Positions 1 to 10,619 of a DNA stretch of 64,000 nt are shown piece by piece. The DNA comes from Plectrocnemia conspersa. Its lineage: Eukaryota; Arthropoda; Insecta; Trichoptera; Polycentropodidae. The notes under the pieces were generated by a model. The model saw only the letters and a program-made list of their open reading frames with translations. It ran no database searches and had not been told where the DNA came from. Position 1 is the stretch's first letter; every line of letters begins with the position of its first letter. Where the stretch lies: NCBI GenBank assembly GCA_009617715.1, contig VTFK01000121.1, positions 1-64,000 of the forward strand. Direction: 5' to 3'. The position numbers were made by a program, and so were the translations under genes.

Positions 1-361
1 ATTGTGATCGTCAAAGCGCATAGGCGTCTCTCGCTTCCTAATCTCGCTAATTGATATTAAAATGTCATCCATAGATAGCCCTTAATCAGAGTCGAACGTC
101 TTACGCAATCATCCTGTGTTACTAGTAACATATAGCAATATTGCAGCCTCAGCATTCGCATGCTAAAGTAGATGCAGCTTATGCTTATGCGCACACTTTC
201 TGCTTTTTTATTTGAATATTATTTATTTGTAAATATTGTTACGTTTTCAATATTTAAATTTAATTATTTATTTTTAATGTTCACATGTTTGCATCGATTC
301 TTTTATTTGAAAATATATTAAGTCTTGATACACTTGTTGACTGTCAACACTACATTACAGT
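1..361. other. AT-rich non-coding DNA, no gene seen
   Basis: No frame with coding character is visible on either strand. The lower-coordinate part next to position 362 may be a further decayed continuation of the reverse transcriptase fragment on the minus strand, but no motif can be read with confidence. Confidence 0.5.
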
Positions 362-500
362 TTATTTGTAGATTGCCGTACCATCCGAAAATGTAACTAT
401 TATTATGCAATCGTGTTGCGGGAAATCACACGTATCAACAATAATATTGTTCTCAGCACAATACCTTGAGGTACTCCGGCTGATATCTTTTTTTGGGTAC
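362..500 (-). pseudogene. Non-LTR retrotransposon reverse transcriptase fragment
   Basis: On the minus strand the frame reads ISAGVPQGIVLRTILL and, about 15 residues later, VTFSDGTAIYK. The first matches the RT motif normally written GVPQGSVLGP. The second sits where Jockey/CR1-type elements carry the catalytic FADD box; here the box reads FSDG, so one of the two catalytic aspartates is lost. A stop codon follows the box directly. Only about 45 residues of the palm domain survive, with no flanking endonuclease or ORF1. It is a dead fragment of a LINE-type element. Clade assignment to Jockey or CR1 is inference from the motif wording. Confidence 0.7.
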
Positions 501-648
501 GATTATTTTTTTTTACAATCTGTTTATACATGTAATAATAAGTATTTTATTGTTTACAATTTTAGCATCTAAAGAAAACATCCAATTTGACGCCTTCCAT
601 ATTTATTTTATATAATATATAACGCATTTTCCACCACTGCCCAAGAGC

Positions 649-720
649 AGGGCCACCGAGAGCGAACCCGGACCTTGAATTACAATGATTTTGGGCCTCA
701 TGACACAAATGGTATTTAAT
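649..720 (+). mobile_element. Possible hAT-type terminal sequence
   Basis: CAGGGCCACCGAGAGCG opens a GC-rich block inside AT-rich DNA. It resembles the CAGGGC(C/G) ends of hAT elements with ZMYM1-like transposases. No partner terminus, target-site duplication or transposase frame was found nearby, so this may be a solo or truncated end, or chance. Confidence 0.25.
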
Positions 721-929
721 ATATTTTTTACCATCATAATATAATTTCTTGAATAAATAATAATAATTACAAATTAAATCTTTCTATGCTACAAATAAAT
801 AAAAAACTAGCAACCGTTGCGACATATTTTCTGAAATCATATTTTATGCGAAATATTTTGAAAACCCATTAAAAAATAATAAAAATATCTACTCATATTT
901 TCTTGTTTTCTTTGCTGCTCAGTATTGCC
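721..929. other. AT-rich non-coding DNA
   Basis: No gene, hairpin or recognisable repeat is seen. It may be body sequence of the element suggested at 649, but nothing supports this directly. Confidence 0.4.
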
Positions 930-1400
930 ATATAGTGAATTTCCAGTCTAGGTTAAAAGCAATAAAATCTTGCATTAACAAGCTCGATTATCAAGCGTTT
1001 ATATTAAGACTTTTCATAATAATATTACAAGTAAGAATCGAATAAAGCACATCTAAGCCGAATTTTGCCCAATAGCAAAGCGCAGAAAACAATTATCACT
1101 TCTCAGAAGTCAAAAATCCACGTCAAAAGCAATAAAATCGTGTCGGTGCCGCCGCAGTGCGAACGCTCGTTACCGAGCGTGATGGACTTATAATAGAAGA
1201 GGTCTGATCAAAGTATTTTCAAACCAAATTTTGCTCAATAGTGGAGCGCAAAAAACAATTATCAGCGGCGGCACCGACACGATTTTATTGCTTTTGACGT
1301 GAATTTTTGCCCTCTGAGAAGTGATAATTGTTTTTTGCGCTCCACTATTGAGCAAAATTTGGTTTGAAAATACTTTGATCAGACCTCTTCTATTATAGGT
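930..1400. repeat. Dispersed repeat, inverted copies with interleaved palindromes
   Basis: One unit lies in minus orientation at about 930-1155 and another in plus orientation at 1265-1400. The conserved core is GATTTTATTGCTTTTGACG. Two perfect inverted repeats interleave: 1119-1155 pairs with 1265-1301 (37 bp), and 1189-1264 pairs with 1322-1397 (76 bp). A further copy is at 63640-63875. The minus-oriented unit is clearly diverged from that copy, whereas the interleaved arms are identical to each other, so the inversion is recent. No coding capacity is seen, so this is a non-autonomous repeat of unknown class. Confidence 0.75.
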
Positions 1401-1539
1401 TCATCGCAATATCGGCAAGGATAGCTATCATATTATTAAAATGCAAACAAACTTTGAAGCAATATGTGAGATGTAATGTCTGTCTCTACTTATTCATCCG
1501 CTTATTTTCTCTTGAGGGAAGAGTTGGCTTAGTTTGTAT

Positions 1540-1784
1540 TTTGGACTTGACCTAATGAAAGTTTAAAAATAATTATAATTTTAGAACTTTCATTTGGTTA
1601 GGTTTGGGTTTGAACAGCAAATGAACATTTCGCAACTGACATTCTAGGGCAGTATATGAGTTAATTTATATTTTGCTAAAAAGGTATTTGGATTTATCTA
1701 GTGAAAATATAACTTTACCAAAAAATATACATTCGCTGTATTATTTATACATTGGATGTAAATAAATAGTGATACGTATGTAAT
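1540..1784 (+). repeat. AT-rich interspersed repeat, left part of an interrupted copy
   Basis: It contains a foldback (AATGAAAGTTT near 1556 against AACTTTCATT near 1585), then GTTAGGTTTGGGTTTGAACA and ACATTCTAGGGCAG. Matching blocks, in the same order for the second, occur in the repeat at 32840-33280, and the first also at 14541-14650. The matching right-hand part resumes at 3659 after the inverted-repeat element, which suggests that element inserted into this repeat. Confidence 0.55.
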
Positions 1785-2115
1785 AGTCCAGTCAAATAAG
1801 GCGAAATAAAGGCTAAACCTCGGAATGAAAGATAACAAGCTGAAATTTTGCACAGACTTTCGTATTGATGTTCTAAGGACAGGGTGAAAAGTCTCATAAA
1901 ATATCGTGTCTGCTAATCAAGAAATCAAAGGTCAAAGGTCACAAAATTTGTTTTTTTGCAAATATCTCGCATTTTATGCGTCGCACGTCATTAGATGCTT
2001 TACAAAACTTGTAAAGCATTAAATTTTCTACAAGTTTAGTTATAATATTTGTTTTGTATCCTTAACCGTTTTTGAGATATAGCGCGAAGAGTGGGAGGCG
2101 TACATCCGTTTATAG
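1785..2115 (+). repeat. Left terminal inverted repeat of the 1.87-kb element
   Basis: It pairs with 3339-3658. It contains CCTCGGAATGAAAGATAACA and, near its inner edge, GAGATATAGCGCG, both mirrored in the right arm. Short frames predicted inside both arms give near-identical peptides only because the arms are copies of each other. Confidence 0.8.
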
Positions 2116-2379
2116 AATCCAGCGAGTATTTCTACCTGCTTAACTTGCTTTGAAAAAGTAAGCAATCGTTTGAACCATAATTTTATTACTTTTTTTATTG
2201 TATTATTAGGAATTATGAATGAAATATTGCTCAACTAGAAATTTGTGTCTGTATTTCTTCATAGAAGAAATACAGATAGGCCAAACATACATAAAGACTT
2301 TTGGATGTTTTGTCAAGTTTAGGTTTTTTCACTTCATATAGTAATACTGTAAAATGTTAAATTTCAGCTGTTTATCACC

Positions 2380-3300
2380 CACAGCCTCGTAATCAACCAT
2401 CAGAGTCAAGTGCCTTAGTACAGAATGCAGCGGATAATGCAGAAAAATATTTATATTCTTGATGGCTATAATACTGTTCATATAATGGGAATGATAAAAA
2501 TAATAACTTCAAAATCTGAAGTTATATCCGATGACCGCATAAAGAAATTTACAACAAAACCAAGTGCAAAGGAGTTAGCAGCACTATCACATATACCCCT
2601 TCTAGTGTATGAAAATCATGTCGTACCCGGATTGAGCAAGAGATTCAAGTTCGAAATTTAAATGATGTAGAAGAACTAACCGAACAAATATTTAATGTAG
2701 TTGATTTGTTGTGGATGTACAGAAAGTGGAAAAATATCTCACCGCTGCCAGGGTGGAATGGATTTATTGAACAACTTACAAAAACAATGAGAACTTTGTA
2801 ACTTCTCGGATTCTGTTTCTTACTTTTATTCATCATCCTGCGAGTAATATGGACACAATTTACAACACATTACAGTGTACTACAAACACTGCCAAGAAAC
2901 ATGAACAAAGAACATGCTTAATAACTTTTGATCAGCCGTTGTACATAAAAGCACGTGAAATCGTAGCAGCTTCAGATGCTAACTCAGACTTGTCCAGAGT
3001 AGTTGTGAAACTAGGAGGCTTTCATATGCTTATGTCTTTTATTGGATGCATAGGGTATATAATGAATGGAAGCTGAATCAAGGAAGCTCTCAGTACAATT
3101 TATGCTTCGAATTCTGTCGACAAAATGTTGGATGGTCACGCTTTTGCAAGAAGTATCAGAGGCCATACGCTATTAATTTTTGCATTATCGATGATGATTT
3201 TTTTTTGAAGATATGGAGATTGAAAGTTATAATGCTTTAGATGGGTTCATTCATCAGATAACAATTTGCGATGTTTCCTATGAAACTGTGGAAAAATGTG
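2380..3300 (+). pseudogene. Broken gene of an unnamed transposon-associated protein family
   Basis: Coding sequence can be followed in pieces across frameshifts and stops. The order is KSEVISDDRIKKFTTKPSA (2510-2570), LPGWNGFIEQLTK (2745-2785), RTCLITFDQPLYIKAREIV (about 2905-2965), VVVKLGGFHMLMSFIGCIGY (3000-3060) and DGHAFARSIRGHTLL (about 3130-3175). A TGA at about 3074 replaces what reads as a glycine codon in a GSG context. From memory, the GGFHxxMSF...GxxxxGS...RGH pattern recurs in large multicopy families in cnidarian and aphid genomes, without assigned function. I do not know its activity. Its position as the only gene between long inverted repeats suggests that it is the transposase, or a gene the element carries. 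Confidence 0.65.
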
Positions 3301-3338
3301 CAGGTAGCTCTGGCTCCGTAGTTCACATAGCGTTATCC

Positions 3339-3658
3339 TATAAACGGATGCGCGCTTCCCACTCCCCGCGCTATATCTCGAAAACCATTAACCAGACGAA
3401 GAAATAATTTATAACGAACTTGTAGAAAATTTTATTTTCTATAAGTTTTGTAAAACATCTAATGACATGCAACGCAAAGGAGGCGAGATATTTGCAAAAA
3501 AACGATTTTTATGACCTTTGACCTTTAATATCTTGATTAGCAGACACGATATCTTATGAGACTTTTCACCCTATCTTTAGAACGCCAAAACAAAGGTCTG
3601 TGCAAAATTTCAGCTTGTTATCTTTCATTCCGAGGTTAAACCCTTATTTGACTGGACT
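3339..3658 (-). repeat. Right terminal inverted repeat of the 1.87-kb element
   Basis: Reverse complement of 1785-2115 with scattered differences. It contains TATCTTTCATTCCGAGG and ends in CTTATTTGACTGGACT. Confidence 0.8.
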
Positions 3659-3880
3659 TTAAGTATATATTATTATTACAGAAAAGTTTAAAGCATATAA
3701 TTATACTAGCACCTGCCAGATAATTTATATTTTTACTGTTAAAAATATACATCTACTGGTAAAAATGTATTTTGATATGATTTTATTGAAATAACATATT
3801 TAAAAAAATATTTTCGGGATAGACTGTTTTTCCTAGATTTTCTTTAAGGAATAACACACTTTACTGAATGTATTATTTAT
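3659..3880 (+). repeat. AT-rich interspersed repeat, right part of an interrupted copy
   Basis: AGCACCTGCCAGATAA and the following ACTGGTAAAAATGTATTTTG correspond in order to AGCACTTATCAGATAA and ACTTATAAAAATGTATTTTT at about 33135-33200. Short internal tandem units of the form ACTGGTAAAAATATACAT are present. Confidence 0.5.
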
Positions 3881-4399
3881 TTATTTGGCTGCATTAAACC
3901 TAGTTGTCAAACTACCGCTAATACAATCTATGAAAAACATTAGATTTGTATAATTCAGCTGATGCTGTTGTTGATTTTTCGTTATTTCTTTGCTTCTTCC
4001 TTAGGTATTTGATCTAAATTTTTAGATTGAATACCTACTAATTTACATTCGTTGAATATTTCCTCTCATGTCTAATATTTTTTAAGCATTCAAAAAGCAA
4101 TAAAATCTGTCCATTTGAATAATAATGCTTATTGCGAAAATACTACCTAGATAGTGAGTTATTTTGAAGGCAATGTTCCGCTCTTTTTATATCTTGTATA
4201 ATATGTATAAAAAGGCTAAAGGAACTAATATCTAAAACACATCAGTATATAGGAACAATTCAAATAACTGTAGCTTAGTTCAGATTTATTATTTGAGGTC
4301 GGTTTTTATTTATTTTATAAATATATTTTTGCTATGTTTTTTTCAGAGTTGCACCCCTCAAAGAAAATAAGCCCGTGAATTTGTCCTCTCTTTGCAGGC
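3881..4399. other. AT-rich non-coding DNA
   Basis: It holds a short match (AAAAAGCAATAAAATC near 4090) to the core of the repeat at 930-1400. The section from about 4350 may still be decayed ORF1 of the adjacent non-LTR element. Nothing else is seen. Confidence 0.4.
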
Positions 4400-4815
4400 C
4401 TGCCCACGTGAGCAGATATTACAAATACGGCTCCTCAGAAGAAAGTAGAAGACTGTCCCCCAGTTACACCGGAAGCTACTCCAAGAGAATGCACCGACCT
4501 AATGGAGGTAAAAGAGTTGATAAATTCGCTTATCATACTCAAATATCGGTTACGCGACTGCAAATCGCAATTTGAAAAGATGGAAATTATACTAGGTTTT
4601 CTTGACAAATAAGATTAAATTATTATGGGTTTAAGAGTGTCTTCTGGAATTCCAATGGAATTCGCCGGAAAGTGGACGAAATGATGCAGATGGCTTACGA
4701 CTTGTGCGTCAATATTATAATACTAACCGAAACATAATAGCAGATTTTAACTGCTGCCGTAACAATAGACCCGACGGAATCAAAAACGGGGTCACGATTC
4801 TAATAAGAACAAGGA
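4400..4815 (+). pseudogene. Jockey-like non-LTR element: ORF1 end and endonuclease start
   Basis: A frame ending at a TAA near 4610 reads KVEDCPPVTPEATPREC and then a hydrophilic tail ending ILGFLDK, like the C-terminus of a Jockey-type ORF1 (gag-like) protein. About 15 bp downstream a second frame starts MGLRV and, after a 1-base shift, reads VFWNSNGIRRKVDEMM and CVNIIILTET. This is the start of the apurinic-type endonuclease of ORF2, normally LFWNANGI...LITET. A later segment reads NNRPDGIKNGVTILI. The element is truncated and frameshifted. At about 4810 it meets an oppositely oriented piece of the same kind of element. Confidence 0.75.
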
Positions 4816-5078
4816 TTCTTTAACGGTTTTATTGAATTTTTTTTTGTTTCTTGGTAATCTTGATTTTTGCCATAAACGCAAACGTAGCTTACGTTTTCCT
4901 GATAATTTTTTTGTTAATATTACGGGGTGATTTTCCCATTTATTATTTGTGTTTAGATTGGGTGTGGCTTCCCAAGTTGCTGTTTGAATTGCCTTTGTTA
5001 AGTGTTCGACTGCTTGTTCTACTTCATGTACATGTTCAATTCTTTTGGGGATGTTAATGTATCTTTTTGCTTGATTCT
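4806..5078 (-). pseudogene. Jockey-like non-LTR element: endonuclease C-terminal region, inverted
   Basis: On the minus strand a frame reads INIPKRIEHVHEVEQAVEHL, then KAIQTATWEATP, LSGKRKLRLRLWQKSRLP and KKKFNKTVKESLF, ending at the junction near 4806. The 'AVEHLTKAIQTA...W' and 'KRKLRLRLWQKSR' blocks are typical of the linker between the endonuclease and reverse transcriptase of Jockey-like elements. There is one stop upstream, near 5075. Orientation is opposite to the fragment at 4400-4815, to which it is joined without a gap. Confidence 0.75.
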
Positions 5079-6887
5079 AAGGTATCTCTCTGTTGTATAT
5101 TACTTCAAAAATCAACTTTATGGCTTAGGAATAAGAATTTGAGCCTTATATACCACATATTGGCAATTGTTTTTTAGAAACTTAATTGTGTGTGTGTTTG
5201 TATTGTCAGTTTAGTTAATTATGAGTGTTTTTCATTTCGTTCTTCATTTTTAATGTAAAGGACATTTCTTTAACAACATTTCAATATTATTTAATAATGA
5301 AAATGATAAGCTGCTTTTATGATATATATGTTTTATTATTGGAAATATACGCCATGCGAATTTGTTTCTGCATGAAGTGTAATATGATAATTTTATGAAC
5401 ATGTTTGCTTGAATACGATTCATTATAAAAGCTATTTTATATATTAATAACGCGTTTATTCGGAAGTTCACTTTGCGCATTACGCATTTCTAATTAATAA
5501 TTTTGATTGTATAATTTTTCGTTATAAAAATATTAAACAAGATTCTCTAATGCTACTGTTTAATAATTAATTTACGTACGTTCACCCACGCGGAGGAGGA
5601 GTACTAAAAAAAAGTAAAATTTGTGTTAGGTACGCACGATTAAGCATTCATAAGTAATTTAGTAGGTTAATGAATTTTCGGTAGCTGGCGTCGGAGGTTA
5701 GGTACGGACACAAAAGGCAACGTTGTGCTAGGATACATAAAGTTCGGATTTAGGGTTTAGGTCCATTGTCAGTTTGGCTAAATAATAAATAAGTGCCACT
5801 TTGTGCGGCCTGAAAGCATTCTTACGGCCCGCGGATGACAGGGAGCTTTCCTGCGACAAAAAAAGAGGACGTTACGCTGTTCTGAATAAAAAAAACAAGG
5901 GTACGATAATTGATAAAAACAGTATACATTTCACTTATAATATGCGTGTGTGTATATATGAATAATACATAGCGTGACTGGATATTTTTTAAAGACGCGA
6001 ATAACGAGCAAAGCGTTCAACAAAAGATAAAAGAAGACTTTGCGTTTGTTTGAAACTTTTAACATTGTATAATAATGATTTTCAAAACCAGGAGCTACTT
6101 ATTTTAATAGAAATAAATATTTTTGAGAGCCAGCGATAATATTAGGATAAATTCTGTTGTTGTGCGACTCCAGTTCGATGGGGAAATCGAATTATAAAAT
6201 AATATTGTACAATAAGTTTTTTCAACAAAAAAGCTTATTTCATCAGTAAAAAAGTTATCGTGATAGAAAAAATGGTTGAATGGATTATCGATTTTAGAAA
6301 TATTTCTTATTATAAATAATATGCTTGTCCCATCTCATGGAAATCTTCCTATTGTCTCCCTTGAAATAATACAACATTGTAGCAAAATATAGTTTCGCCA
6401 CAACACATTGCCAATTGCTTTATCAGTATCATTTGTTCATTGATACTGATATTCTTGTCATCCTTTTGAAAGGCATACTATGTTAGTGACCGTAAAACGA
6501 TGTAAACGAAACATGTGTTGTTCGTCTATTAGCGTTTGCTGACAGTGCTTGTAGATATATTTTTAATAAAAAAATATCTGAAACAACTTATTAGGTACCT
6601 AAGAAACAGCAAAGGGTCTAAAATTGTTGATACCATTTTTGAACATTTCTACAAATCAGGAAACTATACAAGGAACAAATTGGAAATTAACCAAAGGGGA
6701 ACAAGAATATCATTCTGATAGCCCTTCATAATAAAGTCTGGTGCTGCGCGATCTGAGCTTCTTAAAACCATACTTTATGCATAAAATGTAAGTTTCGTTA
6801 ATGGCTAAAATGAACAGTTAGATCATGAGGTCAGATAGTCTCCATTGCGATTGGAAGTTGAAGATGATTCGTCATAAGCAGAATAAA
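5079..6887. other. Non-coding DNA with one GC-richer island
   Basis: About 5575-5890 is noticeably richer in GC and in CpG (TTCACCCACGCGGAGG; GCGGCCTGAAAGCATTC). It has no convincing frame and could be a regulatory block. The remainder is AT-rich. Short frames at 5250-5480 and 6536-6718 have no recognisable motif and I do not call them genes. Confidence 0.4.
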
Positions 6888-6955
6888 AATATCTTTATGG
6901 CCATAGAAAGTTTTTACATCGCGATGGAAATACTTTCTATGGCCATAAAGATATT
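6888..6955. repeat. Perfect 24-bp hairpin with 20-nt loop
   Basis: Arms 6888-6911 and 6932-6955 are exact reverse complements (left arm starts AATATCTTTATGGCC). The loop contains the palindrome CATCGCGATG. It could be a tiny foldback element or a small-RNA hairpin. No promoter, terminator or second copy was seen in the window. Confidence 0.8.
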
Positions 6956-9599
6956 CAGTTCTAAAGTCTTAAACCCCAAAGTTGATGCTTAAGAATAAAT
7001 GCAGAAGTTTTAGAGAAAGTGATCTTCGATTAGCCCGAGTTTCAGAATAGTCTATAAAAGATTTTGTTTTTCACCCCTTTTAGTGGAACGGTCAATTAAC
7101 AAACAGTAGTTTTTAAATAGAGTGTCGTTGACCGCTAGAGTAGATTACAAACGGCCATTTAGGATAGCAATACCATACATAATTTTTTTTTTCTACTTCA
7201 TGCCCAGTACATTGACGCAATTTGCAAAAATGTCTTCTCACGGTGGTGTCCCATTTTAACAAAGAATTTTTTTCTCTGTCATTTAAAACTGTACTTGGTC
7301 ACCATAGCTTATGATTAAAAAGAATATAAATTAGACTAAAAGATTTTCTATCGTTTTTAGACTTGTCAATCATTTCGTTGAGGGAGTGAGTCCAATTGTT
7401 AAATAATATTAATAAACACGACATTTCTTTCAATTAAAAAGTATCGTAGTTGCAATTTATTAAATTAAAATTTTATATAAATAACGTATCAATATTTCAA
7501 AATATTATATAACCCCTAGACTAACTGTAGTGAAAATCAATATAATCTGATTTCAAATCCCCATATTTTTATTCGGGCCCCTCGCAATAAATAAATATAA
7601 TACAATCCATTAAATTTGCTAGCCGTAAATATATTGTATACAGAGTAAGATACAGCACGTCCGAGCGATTTAAGGTACCATTAAAAGTTTCCACATAGAT
7701 CGGAAAGCCATAAAACGCACATAGTGCACAAAGGCTACCAAAGAATCGTATGTGCATTGTCTGCCGGACGTTAGATAGTTTTACGTTATGTCAACTGAGA
7801 TGTGTCTTTGCGGACAAATAAAGATGGAAGTCTAAACGAGACTGTAACGACACAAATCCTCGTCTTTCGAATTTATGGAGCAGTCGAAGTTCGCTCGCCG
7901 TTACGGCTCTTATATATCCTCTTTGCAAAGACAGGCATTACACATCTAACGAATAACCCTCAGAAAGATTTAAGTTGAGCTAAAATCTGATGTTTTCTTT
8001 GAAACAACCTAATACTAAATCTGACGTGACTGTCAATCATTTATGTATAAAACAATCTAGATCAAGTTATGATACTTGCTATGTAAATAAAATAGCAACA
8101 ATAAACGTATAATGTAATACACGTGTGTCGAATTAGTAAGAATTATTTTGCATAAGACGAAAAACATATGCGCAACTTCGCAAAACTTCGCAACTTCCGA
8201 TCCCAACTTTTAACAAAAATACACTGTTCACACAAACTCTCATGGTTTTGTACACAAGTTTTGCCAATTAGTAAGAAATTATTAAATTAAAATGTTGATA
8301 ATGTCCCTTCATGGCAACGTATTTAACACTGACTTTTAAAAAGGGTTCGACAAACTTCAGAAATTGAGTAGCTTCGGTTTGTCTGTTTGCTACACATATA
8401 TGCTATGCATGTGTATTGAATTTATTTTTACAATAATCATTTTGGCTGCTTTTGATTAAAGGTTAAAAGCTGCTCATTCTGAAGCTCTGACTTTTTTACC
8501 ATCTTCATTGACAAAGGAGAATAAAATATGTACCTCCTACTTGCTTCTCCCATTATTTACCAACAAAGTATATATAAATGACAGTTTCTTTAGTAAATGA
8601 TAATACTAAATAACAATGTACTCAAGCAACTCCAGCGGTTTTATAGTTTAAGTACCAAAATCAGCAGTTTAAAAAATGTGTCGCTCTTTTGTAGTACTGG
8701 GTAAAATAAAAAAAATAATACACTTTGACGCAATTATATCTACGATTAAATCTAATAATAATATTAAAATTGTGGTTTTTATAAACTAAAGAAAAAAATT
8801 GTTTCAGAAAATATTCGTCCAGAAAATATTTTTCAGCAATAAATTTAAAATTTTAAATACAGTATGATTTTCTAGAAAAAATTTAATCGATGAAAAATTG
8901 TCGGATTTTTTTATTACACTAATTAATTTTTACCTAAAAATAAAGCAGGTTAATAATGTTTCTCAACTCCATTAATCAATATATTGTCAGAAAAATAATA
9001 TCAGGACTTGTATTCTTGTATCTTTTAAACATATTTTTGATTTGAGTACAATCTAAATTTAATCATGATTGAATGTATATAAAATTTTCTATATGACATA
9101 TCACAATTATCAATAATTTAATAATATTGTTTTTTTTTATAGAATCATAATTGACTATTTAAAGTGATTCATTATAATTAATCTGTTCCAGTTTGAGTAG
9201 TGTTATTTAATATCGACAAAACAACTAACAACCTCAAATTTTCTACCACCGAGATCAATAATAGTTATGGGACAGTATTTTTAACTATCTTCCTCTTCTT
9301 ATAAAGTTAGTGTTAGTATTATCTGCTTATGGTGCAATTACTTTATTATAAAATAGCAATATTGACTAAGAAATCATTTATTTTAAATATTATTAAATTT
9401 AAAATGGTTCTGTAACGGGTGATCACAATTACCGAATTTTTGTTTGCACTTTTTTATCACAATCTAAGTATTGTACTATAATTAGAATAGGTACATTTTA
9501 ATGTATATTGTGATAAAATATATTACAAATAAAGAAAAAAATATATTTGTCTTCAGCACTGCATTAGAAAATTTATAGTAACAGTTAAAAGACCCCTTA
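6956..9599. other. AT-rich non-coding DNA
   Basis: No gene is recognised. About 7670-7970 is a little richer in GC and CpG. The minus-strand frame at 7569-7757 starts in this block but has no family signature. From 8000 to 9600 the sequence is strongly AT-rich with long A and T runs. Confidence 0.45.
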
Positions 9600-9860
9600 A
9601 TCGGAAAATTCTTGACACCCAATGCGGCTCGGTGTCCCACACGCATCAGGCGACCCATACACGTTTTATGTTTGCGCTAAAATATAAAATAGACTTTTAC
9701 TATGAAATTGGGTTACGTGTCCAATGGCCAGTAGCGCAGCTGCAGCTGGCTAAAACTAATTCCATTAGCCTCATAATACGATGATTAATCGTGATATCCA
9801 CTGTCGAACGGGGGGTTATTTTCACCCTCGGCGATACGCAAACAGCCTACCGATGCCCTT
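9600..9860. other. GC-richer non-coding island
   Basis: It stands out from AT-rich flanks (AATGCGGCTCGGTGTCC; GTAGCGCAGCTGCAGCTGG, with overlapping CAGCTG E-box palindromes). It also has CGATGATTAATCGTG, a homeodomain-like inverted site. No long frame is seen. Candidate regulatory element by composition only. Confidence 0.3.
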
Positions 9861-10352
9861 ATTTATTGATAGGTATAAAAACGAATCGAATAATCATTAA
9901 AATATTTAAATTTTTATCGCCGTATAATGATAAATATTTATCCCTGATTTAAATCAATAATATGCACGCTATCATTGTAATAATATTTTATGATAATAAC
10001 GGAGCAATATTAAATTGGGTGCTTTAAGCAATACTAAGATAATATGTAATTGATAAATTTCAATCGAAAATAAAATAACTATATTTATAGTTAAACCCTT
10101 ATTAATAATTTGGATTAGGAGAAGCATAATATTACAATTTATGTGGCAACCTTATCATTTAAAAATATCTTTTACTTCAGAAGCTCAATTGGTTTTGAAC
10201 AAATCTTTGAAGATTTATCTATGTCTCTTTTTGGTTATAATAACCAACAGAATTTATTAATATTTTAGTACCCACTACAGCGTCTATTTAGTATGTCTAA
10301 TTCTCATTAAAAAAATTGGAATTTACTTAAAAATTGAATTTATTTTAGGTAT

Positions 10353-10377
10353 GGATTATCCGCAAACCGGATAATCC
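10353..10377. repeat. 10-bp inverted repeat (GGATTATCCG)
   Basis: GGATTATCCG and CGGATAATCC are separated by CAAAC. The half sites are GGATTA/TAATCC, the core recognised by K50 homeodomains such as Otx and Bicoid. It may equally be a remnant transposon terminus. Confidence 0.6.
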
Positions 10378-10619
10378 GTGTATGTATCGCAATAAAACGC
10401 GTTAGATATATTTTATTTGTAATGGAAACATTTAACTGAAAAAATTGTCTTTATTTTATTATAGTTTGAATCTGGTAACCCTAAATATAAGAAGCTTAGC
10501 TCAAAACATTTTTTTACTGAATGTCTAAAAATATGTTTTTTATTAGACCGCTTGTATAACAAAGCTTTTGCTTATTTTGTGTCACAACATGTTTAACATA
10601 TTACACTGGAGACAGAGGT

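Larger units (their letters stand above)
1785..3658. mobile_element. DNA transposon with ~320-330 bp terminal inverted repeats, inactive
   Basis: The element is about 1.87 kb. It starts AGTCCAGTCAAATAAG and ends with the reverse complement of that string. The termini at 1785-2115 and 3339-3658 match over their whole length with scattered substitutions and small indels. Between them lies a single plus-strand gene remnant (2380-3300). The flanks are TAAT on the left and TTAA on the right, so no clean target-site duplication is visible; a TTAA preference would be possible only if the left side has mutated. The superfamily cannot be assigned from the sequence alone. TIR divergence shows it is old. 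Confidence 0.75.

Noticed and set aside
2040..3407. Two near-identical 64-codon frames (2040-2234 minus, 3213-3407 plus)
   Set aside because: Their shared ends come from the inverted terminal repeats and not from a gene family.
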